NCBI RefSeq assembly: GCF_910596095.1
Contig: NC_056538.1
Span: 8,116,001-8,180,000, forward strand
Reading direction: 5' to 3'
Source: Thunnus maccoyii
Lineage: Eukaryota > Chordata > Actinopteri > Scombriformes > Scombridae
DNA length: 64,000 bases
In this document: positions 31,980 to 43,300 of the stretch, piece after piece
How positions within the stretch are numbered: position 1 is the stretch's first letter
How the letters are laid out: each line of letters starts with the position of its first letter
The notes under the pieces: generated by a model
What the model was told of the DNA's origin: nothing
What the model saw: only the letters and a program-made list of their open reading frames with translations
Database searches by the model: none
Position numbers and translations under genes: made by a program

Positions 31980-34900
31980 GTCAATGTTCATCTCCATCTG
32001 TGCAAATGCAAATACTGCATATTTGTGCAGTATTTCTGTTGGCTGGTCACTCATTCTTACAACTGTTTAAAGTTACAGTAAACAAGTCCATCTTCCAGTT
32101 AAAGCAACACCTCCACTAGGTTTACGGAATATGTGATAAATCACAGAATTGCACAGGACTTCTGCAGTTCAATCTTAGTCATTTTATCTGCAGAGAGACC
32201 AGGGGAAGTTCGTTATCAGTCGCCATTTGCAAAATAATTTGTGATTAAATGCAGGGCAGTCATGATAAGAGAATTTCCCAGGGTGAGAGTGTTACTCTGT
32301 GACGTTGTCTTAATTTCCTTTTCTTTGTATAGTATCTGATTTTTGTATGTTCTCCAACCATTGTTATTAAAAGACTGACTTACAAAAGTAGATGCGATTA
32401 AAAGTGTAACAGGCAGCCGCTTATCCGGTTTTGCTCGCTAAACTGTAATTACCTAACACTGGACACAGCTATTTAATGAGAGTGTAAGTTGAGGACAGAA
32501 GGGAGGTGAAGGACAGTATGCAAGGGTTTGGTCACACTTGAACACAATAATGTCCCCTATATATACAACTCATTAATTTCCATTGAAGCCCATGTGACTG
32601 ACAAGAGTGCTTTGTTGCTTTGGTGCTTTCGGTGAGAGCTCCAATCTAGCTCTGACGTATGTGCAAAAATAGTGTAGCAGTCCAATGTCCAGCCAGTTTA
32701 TATTTTTGCTTATATACAGTGACAGCATGGGGAAGGAATACAGAGCAGCAGAGTAGGAGGGATGCTACAGCTGATGCCTGCACTTTCACAGAGTCTAGTG
32801 ACTCACAAGAGACAGATTTAAAAAAAAAAATGTTCCAGATTGATGCAACAGAATCACAGATATCCTGACTTTTAGACCGATGCAACCAATAAGCATCTTT
32901 CATTAGACCCTCCCTGCCTTGTAAATACCCATGTCTTTCAAACTTCATCCCCAAGTCTGTAGCACAGGCATTCTGTTATATATTTAAAGTCTCAGTCTCA
33001 GTCTCAGTTATTTTCTTATAGTACTTTAAAGCTATTTAACTTTTACTGAGCAGTGGCCACTGCTGCCACAACTGACAGTTATGGGATGATGCTAAATGCT
33101 AAAACCAGTAGCACAAGCGTGGGGTCACAGAGTCTGACTGACTTAGTAATACCAGTTATATAGCAATATCTATCTAAAGTTTGCTAACAATAGCCACTAT
33201 AAGCTGCTGGTCATACCCATTGACTGTATATAAAGATGGACGCCATGACAGCTCCCCAAAAGGGAAGCCAAAACATCCCAATCGTCCCCTGGTGGCTGGC
33301 TGCAGTATAGATCATAAATCCGGCCTCCTCCGTGTTGGCAGATGGGACAAGTACAATAAATTTTTCCCAAAGATGGTTTCTGACATTTGTCCAAGTACTC
33401 ATTTTTCTGATAAGCTGCCTTTAATTAGTTATTTGATGATATAAAAAGGGTGTGACGTCATGATTGAAAGCTGTGACAGCTGCTCTCAAACCTCCGTCAG
33501 ACGGGGGGGGCAGCTGAAGGGGCGCGTCCTGTGGGCCGTCATCCTGCCATCCATCTCTAATGTGCAGACTCTGGCTCCAAATGATGTCACACAAGCAAGA
33601 TGGCAGCTCCTGGAAAGGAGATTTTTGGCCTCACTTTTGCATAGCAGAAGGAAGTGGAGACATGTTGTCCATATTTACAGTATATACAGTCAATGGTCAG
33701 ACCAGACCAAATACAGCTGTAGCAGCAAAACCCCAAAGTGTATAAAATTGAGCGTTCAAACGTGACATAGTCAGGCTTTAAAAATCTTCTTTCAGAGCCA
33801 CAGACAACGTTATATAACTGTTTTTACAGGCTGAGTGGTACTCTTCATGACAAGTAAAATCATGAGTAAAGTCCATGGCATGTCCCTTTAAGGCAGGAAG
33901 TAAAGGAGCTCCTGAGCACAGGTGGAAGTCACAGTGGGACTGGATTCACTCTGACTCATTGCATTGGAGGACACCAAACATACGGCGAGCCTAGCTTCGT
34001 AGTAAATATGTGAAACTAAAGCTGTCTTTTGAGGGTTGGACCGTCTATCCAACAGAAGCCTGTGGGCTGTGGATGAGTTGGATCGAAACATAGGCAACAG
34101 ACCCCCCCTCAGGAGTTTATAATCCCGGGGAGAAGTTGTTGAGTCAGCTGTGAGGTGGGAGTGGAAGAGGTTTGATGGATTAAACTCTTATCCTCACTCA
34201 CCCACTACACGTTTCCTCTGGACACTGCAGCTGATGAATTACAATTTGCCTGAAGGAAGCAGGAGGGGAAAAAAGAGGGAGAGGAAGAAAGAGTTAGAAA
34301 AAGAGATTGATGTTTGGGCTGTGTTTGGTCTGACCTTTAGAGTGTATTCATGCACACTTTTGTAGTTTGGGAAAGTTTATACATGTACAGGGGAAAGGGA
34401 GGAATAAAAATAGTGAATGCAGTATAAAAATAACAATTTGTGTCATTTGCATATAAATAAATACCTGTAGTGCTACTCTTAATGTAAAAAACGACCCCCC
34501 CCCCAAATCAAATTTACAAAAGCTTTTACATTTGCTGTTCTAAACAACTGGAGTCTGGTACGTCTTTCTGGTCTTGGTGCATTTAATGCTTCAGTTTTTT
34601 TTTTGGAGCAATAGACACATGCAAGGATAGTCATCATGGCAGAGGGCTGAGAGAAAACAGGGCCACCTGCAGAAAGTCAGACTCTATCAACACAATGTCC
34701 ACGGAAACAGTCCAGCCCACTCTGTTTCAATGACAAGTGATCTATGAGAGGTTTGTGAAGTGCGGAAGAAGAGTTTAGCACCAAAAAAACCCCAGTGATT
34801 TTACAGATAAGAACTGAATGTTGTGTTGAAAGAAGCAAAGCAGGTGTTATGGTATGTGCACTTGTTCATTTCTTGTCACACGCTACATGGCCAAAAGTAT

Positions 34901-37280
34901 GCGGATACCCAAATATAACACCTAGATGTGATAGTTGAACCTGTTATTCCAAAACCATGGGCATAAATCTACTGCTTTAACAGCTGGTTTAAGGCTTTCC
35001 ACAGGATTTTAGAACCTGGCTGCAGGTATCTGCTGTCACTCTGCCACAAGAGCATTAGTGAGGTCAGCCACTGGTGTCCCAATAGTGGAGATGAGGTCAG
35101 GGCTCTCAGGACTCTTATACACCAAACTGGGAAAATCATCTTTGTAAGAACTTGGCTTTGTCCATGGGGCTATTGTCATGCTGAAACAGGAAAGGCCTTC
35201 TCCAAACTGTTACACAACGTTGAGAGCACACTATTGTTTACAATATCATTGTATGCTGCTGCATTAATGTTTCCTTTAACTGGAACTAAGGGCACCAAAT
35301 CCTAAAGAACAGGACCAGAATAAAGTGCACAAAAGTATGTGAACACATACCTTTCACCATATTTGCTTGTTTTGGCACAACTTCATGTTCATGTCTGAGT
35401 GGAATGAGCGGAAACCTGTAAGGAAAATGTGTACAGTACAGTATGTTACATGCTGTTGTGTCCACCTCAGGGGTTCCCTCCCATTACACCACTCAACGCT
35501 CTCCTTCAACTCTCTGTCCTCCCATTCTGCAAACACACTGTTACCTGAACCCACTATTCCCAGCCCTCAATCCAGCCATCCATGAAAGATAGGCCTTGTT
35601 ACAAAAAAAGAAAGAAAAAGAGAAAACTAAGCTGGGCCTGTGAAGCCTCTCACAGAGGAGAGAAGAGACTCTTTGTAATCCACTGAGTTCTTTGTGTCTT
35701 TGGTCCTGTCCTAAGTGTTTCCTCCAAAACCGGTGAAACAGAGACTCAGGTTTCCTCTGGTGGTCCCTTTGTTTCTGAGCTATAATGAAGAGAGGAAAAG
35801 CATAAACATACCGTCTAGGAAATAATGTAATGAAACCAATTTCCTGATTCAGAGAGTTGTGCCAACTACTTTATTTGTCCTGCAGTGTTTCCTCTCTCTA
35901 CTTAAAGTCCAAGAAGACTTCACATCCTCTTGACAAATGGAAAGACCAGGTCTATAGTGTAAAGAAAACACCTCTTAAACAGTGATTGGTAACTGAACAT
36001 TATCCCTATAGTATCCTGGGATCTCATGATCAGATCATGGATATTTTCTTACTTTTCACTAAAAACAGCTCAGTTCCCTCTGCTTTCTCTTTTCTGTTTT
36101 CAATTCCACATATTTATGAGCAACTGCCTCAGCAAGCCCTCAAGCCACAAGGCGACATAAAAACTTTGACAAAGATTTGGATTGTACGATAAGGCGGGCA
36201 TGTTTGGTTCATTCCGTGGATTGTTTTTGAGTTATTCAAAGAGAATATTTAGAATACCAGAAGACATGTTTACCGAACAGTTATGGCAAGAGTTCCATAT
36301 ACCAAGCATGCCTCACTGCAGTGTGAAACACACCCAGAATGACCTAAAAATACAAAGGTTTTGGAAATATTCCCCTTGTTTGTCTGTTCGTTTGCTGGAT
36401 GTCTGAAGAAAAAAAAACCCTTAAAGGAATAGTTCAACATGTGGGGAACGCTTATTTACGCTTATTTGCTTTCTTTCACTTTCCCTTTCTTTTAATCTCA
36501 TGTCTGTAAGTGTATTTCCCAAAATGTCACACTATTCCTTTTAAGAGATTTCAGTATGGTGGTCCAAGGAGGAACATATTTCAGAGGATTGTTGTTCAGT
36601 CTTGGCAGTAATATGTGTTCCACAAGAGCACTTTATTCAATAAACATAGGGTATAACATGGCAGACTTGACATTGCAGATTAGTACAAGTAACACACAAT
36701 ATTTTTTCAGCTATAGCAGAATGAAAACAGCTTGTGCCAGACCTTTCCTTTGCACTGACACAGGACATGCATAGAGATATATCTGGTAATGTGATACTAA
36801 AGACACTATAAAGCATCTGCGGTAGTGGTTATGTACTTTGAAACATGCCTACACTCTTTGACATTGGATGAAATATAATATGGGCAGGTCAAACACTACT
36901 TGATATTTTTTCTGTCTCTTTGGGAGGCTTTTATACAATCTAGGGATGCCTGCCAAGCCAAGCAAACCTAATCACACTTGAGTGGACATGGTTTGATTAT
37001 TTTTCAGTCGATGAAAGTATTTTGCTCTCTTTGGCTTCAGACAGGCCAGTGGACCAGTGCAGTTTGTACTAGCAAGTGTTGACGGGTAGAATAAAGTGCA
37101 TTAAAGGTTCAGCAAGTTCATTTTATTATTATATACCGAACATATTGACAGATAATATGGACTAATGCCAACACCAGCACATCTAATGGAGAATATGTGT
37201 GTGTGTATGATCTGTGAAAATGATTTGGAATTGTGCCAACAATGAGTCCCCTGGGAGATGCTGAGCCTGACACCCACACA

Positions 37281-37336
<56 letters not shown>

Positions 37337-40332
37337 GAGAGAGAGAAACATCTGGAGTTTACATAGACAAAAATATGCACACACGCTTTCTCCAGAGCCA
37401 AAGTCTTTAATTGTTGATATGATAGTTTCAAGTTCAAGCAATAGGGCTATCAAGCAGAAAAGTGTCAGCACACTATAAAAAAAACAATAATTATCACTGA
37501 GGAGTGTGATAGATCTCCTTCACGTGTTTCACAGCATTTGATAACTTAAATGAGCAAAATGTGCAAAAATGAGGACTGAAATCCTAGTTTTAGTATTTCT
37601 TCATATGATCAGGTTTTTTTCTTCTTGTTCTGAACTTGAAATAACTCGGCATAGAAATCGACTTGACAAAGTAGATTGTAAGTATTTAAAGCCTTAAAGT
37701 AACTTACTCCTACAGACAGATTGTCTGCAAGTGTCTGCAGACAATGTCTGTAATATTTGAAACATAATTAGGATAAACTCATATATTTGTTACTTTGGCC
37801 CTGCCTTCCTTCTGTAGGGTACATAACTCCATCTTAATAAGCTGTGAAAGCTCTCTCTCTGTCTCTGGATGCTGGGTGTGGTCAGCACTGGCCATGCAGG
37901 CAGGATGTACAGACATAAACAAGTGAATGACTTGAACTGGACAAAGAGACACGCTGGTGTAGAAGATTGGATGGACAAACAAGCAAAGACATAAACACTA
38001 TTATCTTATCTCCTCCTTACAGACTGCAGTTATGTACATTCTCCATCACATTGTTATTTGGTTTCTCCATCCATACAGCACTCACCCCTTCATCTATGCA
38101 ATCATACTGCTCTTGTTCATCACTTAAGCTCATTTTCCCCTTATTTATCTCTTGCCTCTCTTTCTCTAAATGAGTAAAATTCTGCTCTTTTAATGTCTTC
38201 ACTCATGTAACGACACGCATCATCCTCAGCAATTAGCGCCCGCTAATGAACGATTAAATAGTGATCATGTACTTTTAGCTACAGGGAGAAATTACTACAG
38301 TGCGTAACTGAGACACTGTACATAGCCCTAACAGTGTTGTCATTCTGCTAATATCCATTCTGCCCACAAAACGGCCTAATTAACCATAATTCTTAATCAG
38401 CTCAGCTTGTGTCAAAGGATGGCGTAGTTGAAAGCGTTTCACTTTTTGTTGTTCAAAGGAGATTCGTAACGCTTATTTAAATTCATGTATTGTAAATAGA
38501 TTGGTTAAGGGAGAGATGTGAAATGAGGTGTCATGGCCTGCAGGACCCGCTTTCTCTCCTGATATATGAAGCATGATGAATCATTTCAGCATGAGCTTTT
38601 GAACAATTTGGAAGAGGAGGATAGGCGTTGCGCTACAGCTCAGCCAGTGTCACTAAGCACTATATTCTCTGACTTAAGGATGTGGAAATAGTGTTTAGAG
38701 ATTTACTCTTCCTTCTCTATGTATAAAAACAGAAAAACATGCTTTCCCAGTTTGAATTAATGCATCTGTCTTTTTCTCTTTGTCAACCTTCAAATGGAAT
38801 ATGAGACCTTCACCTCACGGCTCAGACTTTTCTGCTTAGATTGGGAACGCACACACTTGCCAAGGAGGAAGTCATTACTAGCTGTACTGATACAGCCAGC
38901 ATTGATGCTGAATATCTTGGGACACAAGTAGTTTAATCCATTAACTTCAGCGTTTCTACACACACCAACAGTTAGATGAGAGAGAGACAGAAAGGTGGCA
39001 GAGGTTGCCTGTGAAATCTGTCCATCAAAGCTAATCATTAAACTCAGATTAAAAGTAAAAGTAAAAGTCTTGCTTTTCTTTAAAGGTGCAGTGTGTGGAA
39101 TTTAGTGGCATCTAGCAGAACAGACTTTGGAGAAATGTAATATAATATTCATAAGTATGTTTTAATTAGTATATAATCACCTTCAATCTCACTGCTTTTG
39201 GCATAATTTTTTTTTATTCGAGAAAAATACCATTTTAAGTCTGGCATCTGCAACGATGGATATTTTTTTCAGTGTGTACTCTGCCTGTATTGCTCACTTG
39301 TACACTCTCCTCCTAGGTTTCATCGGGCTCATTTAAAACACATTAGGCTGTTAGAGCGCTGTTAGAGCTGGCGATGACAGAGAAGCCTGTCTGTTTAATG
39401 CTGTGCGGGGGCCGCCTGGTCGCCCCGCTCTCTCATCCCAGCCCACAGGAAACTCTCTCCAGCCTAATAAGGAACAGAACACGCTGCCCAAGGAGCCAAG
39501 CCCCTGCTGACATTTTCCCAGCTAGCTCATGCCTTGACGCTTACTGTGATTATAATGCAGGACAGGAGTAATGATATGGCTCAATTTGCCCTTACTGAAC
39601 ATCTTGATTTCAATGCCTGGAGCCTTATGCTGCCATTCAGCTTTGGGCAAACCCACCTTAAGTCATTTAACCCACTTTTTAATTGGCAGAATAGAGCTTA
39701 ATCCACCTTTTTAGGGCTGAATTAAATCTTTATGATATACTGTAATTCATATTCATAAGGAGCTGTAAAACTGCTGCAAGCTGCAACCGCATTAGTGGTT
39801 GTTTGGCCTTTTGGTAGTCAGCCAGAGGTTATACACGTCAGACTATTACCGTAGTGCATCAACACAACCATTATGTCATATTTAAAACCGAGGCCTAGGA
39901 TGACACATGCACTCTTGTGATCCGTTGAGTCACAGAAAGCTCTCATGAAGTCTTTGGGTTGTTCTGTAAGGTCCTCATATGAAGTGAGCTAATGACGTTA
40001 GGAAAAGATTTGGCTACCTTGAGCTCACTGTGGCTGTTCGCTCTGCCGAAGACGGTCTGCTGTGTGCTTGACTTTAATAAGGCAAGACATGGCTCCGGAT
40101 ATTATTAGGGTGTATAGAGCTTTCTCTATAAATAGCCCAGGTGAGTTGGAATAGACAGCTCATACATAGAATAAGGGTTGTTTTAGAATAAGGTTGGATC
40201 TGCCTCTATAAACAAGACTCTGTAATATCTGGGGAGAGGGAGACATGATCGGCTGGTTCCTGAAGTGATGCTGACTGGCTGCCAGGCAGGAACTCGGCAT
40301 TAAGTGTGTCTCTTCCTGGGACATTGCATGCA

Positions 40333-40368
<36 letters not shown>

Positions 40369-43300
40369 GTGAGCGCTAACTCCATTCTGTGGAGCTCCAT
40401 CCATCATTATATGGAAGAGCCAAATCATTGCCCATATCCCTCTCCACTCTTCCAATCCATTCATTTTCCATCTAATAGGTCTACCACATACTGTAAAGAT
40501 TGATATAGTCTATATTCATACAATATACAGCAGACTCTCAATTTCAGCCCAGTTCCAACTGTGGGCGTGTAGCTAAAGTGGCTATTATTCATAAAAATGT
40601 CAAAGATTTGGCCTGCCGATCTGAAATCAGTTTCAGGACATAATAAAGGAGATGGTTGAAGGGAGTTCACTCACTTATCGCAGATCTAATGTTCAGCATT
40701 TGGACCAATCTGTGCGGTTTCAGTGCAGTACATAATATACGTATCTAATACAGATATAGTGACAACTTGGAGCGAGTGATTTTTCTTGCAGCAGCTCTGC
40801 ATAGGCAGACGTAGGGTCACTGGGTACACAGCATGCACTCGGTAGGCAGGAATTTACTGATGAGAGTGAATTCATACACTGTCTGTAGCTATTGTATTTG
40901 TGTTTCTTTCACAAAGCATTTATTTATGTATGTATTGATTTTGCTCTGTGTGCCCCTGCTTTTGAAATCAACTCTGCTGCTCTGCCATGTGTTCGTATGT
41001 TGCAGGCGTGCTGCAGGTCAGCGGGATGCGTATATACACATCTGGGGATGTGGAGGCAGTGAACGGGACGGATGTCCGTCTGAGGTGCACATTCGAGAGT
41101 TCCGCTCCCATCAACACCGACGCCGTCATCATCTCCTGGAGTTTCAGACCCCTCAAACCGGGCCGAGAGGAGTCGGTGAGTGTGTGTGTGTATCTATGTG
41201 TGTTTGTAAGAGAGTGAGATCAAACCTCCCTCACTGTGTCAGGGAGCATCCGCCCCCTCAGCTGACTGAGAGAGGAGTCGGTGAGTCATCAGTCTCCCTA
41301 CGGAGCCACCAAGACAGCTTGTGTGGGTCTATGTGTGCGTGTGTGTGCATATTGAGAATAGAGAAAAAATGCAGCAGGTCCGGGTTAATGTCTTGTCTTT
41401 CTCTGTGAGAATAAAATACCTTCCTTCCCCGGCAGCTCCCATCTCAGTTTCCTCTGAATTCCTATCTGTGACAATCTAACCATTGAAAGCAAATCAACCA
41501 AATCTACTGTTGAGGACTGATGCTATTCTGTCTGTTCTGGTCCTCGTGTGTTCTTTTAATGAAGCAATAGGAGAAGACATTGTTAGGCTCAAAATCAGCT
41601 TTATTCTAATACCAGTAGAATATGCAATATTACAGAGCTCTGGGTCTGACTATAGTCTCCCTGACAAGCAACAGAGTGTCTGTCAGTTCACTAAGTCTGA
41701 CTCACCATCTCTCCCTGACCCAGTATTTTATAATACATAGATCAAGAAATGTGCAACCGGGGTGTTGTCGTCTTCTCATTAGTTGACAGCGTCCTGCTTT
41801 TCATGGTATCTGACTGAGCTTCCTGTTTTGTTTGCTGAAAGCAGAAGTTGAGGTTAAACTGACCTGTTATTAAATTCTGGGAACATGTGAATTTGTAAGT
41901 TTCTCACATCCAGTACTTTTCCTTACAATCCACAAAGTTCAAATACAGTATAATAAGCTTTCTTTCACACAGTATAAAAAATGAATCTAATATCTAAAAC
42001 ACCTCTATTAAAAATAAGCTTATAAAATCTCTTTGCTAAAAAGCAAATCAAGGACTTTATTTGTTGCAATTATGTTTTAGCAAAAGCATCAATCATAACA
42101 AGAAAATATCCTTCACTCCTTTAATTCTACTTGTAGGTGTTCCACTTCCAGCAGAAACCATATCTTCCTATAGAGGGCACTTTCAGGAAGCGCATCATTT
42201 GGGCTGGTGACATCATGGGCCGTGATGCATCCATCATAATTCGAGAGGTTAAGTTCACCTACAATGGCACTTACGTCTGCCAGGTCAAGAATCCGCCGGA
42301 TGTCCACGGCGCAGTCGGAGTGATTCGACTCCGTGTCGTCACCACAGGTTAGCAGTTTGATTTTCATACAAAATATTTCTTTCAATATTTCATCAACATA
42401 GTCTTGTTTTGTTTGTCTCTATCAAAGCATTCACATTTCATCTCATGCTGAAATGCCAAAAAAGAGAGGACAGCACAAGTAAACCACGCAAGGAAATAAA
42501 TGTCAGAGAAATTACATGAAGCAAATCCTTATTCTAACAATAGGCTATGAGTTTCCTGCATTTCAGTAATTTCTGAATTGATGTTATTATGAATTTTATA
42601 TCATAGCTTTGACACATTTTAATTGAAAATTATGCAAATGTTCCAGATATGTTGAATAAAAAAAATGAACGAATTCGAACAGTGGTTGAAAAAAGAGGAT
42701 GCTACAGTACATGTATGGACTCTACTGTGATTTTTGGTTGTCACATTAATGTTTAAATGACCTATTATGACAAATATTAATTAGATATTTCATTCTGGCT
42801 TCTTTTATAAGGAGACATGTTATCTTCTTAAACAGGAAACAACATGTCAAGAAGACTAAAGTGGTGCCTCATTTCGTTAAGAGCCTGAAAATGTCCTGCT
42901 GGTGGTGCTAGACGTACAATCATTGGATCACCAGAGTCTGTATTTTATCCTCTAAGGACCACAAATCTCTAAACAAAATTTCATGACGATCCATCCAATA
43001 ATTGTTGTGATATTTCAGTCTGGAACAAACTGGTGGACCATGCTGCTAGCATGTCTAACAATGGAAATGTGTCGATAAAGCAAACACAGATATGAATACA
43101 CAATTAAATGGCTCTGAAAATGTCAAGCAAGCACACTCAGCCTCCATTCCTGTCTTTCCTTCTGCAGCCTCTTTCTCCGAGCTTCTCCTTCTGGTGTTGG
43201 CCATCGGAGGCGGTATCGCTGCCGTGGTCATCCTCCTCGTCATCATCGTGTCCTGCAGGAGGTGCAAGCGGAGGAGACAGAGGCATGAAGGGAATGAGGA

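Larger units (their letters stand above)
28303..41005 (+). other. mpzl2: mpzl2 intron 1 (12.7 kb)
   Basis: No coding exon seen on either strand. Contains a 480-bp element with perfect inverted ends (33217-33696), an old DNA-transposon copy (34883-35350), a 124-bp TTAA element (36421-36544), AC repeats (31940-31978, 37275-37347), a GT repeat (40334-40371) and a dispersed fragment at 39079-39320. Confidence 0.65.

Noticed and set aside
40833-41408. 191-codon frame overlapping mpzl2 exon 2
   Set aside because: It runs through the exon in a different frame and across both splice sites; the Ig V-domain frame is the real one.
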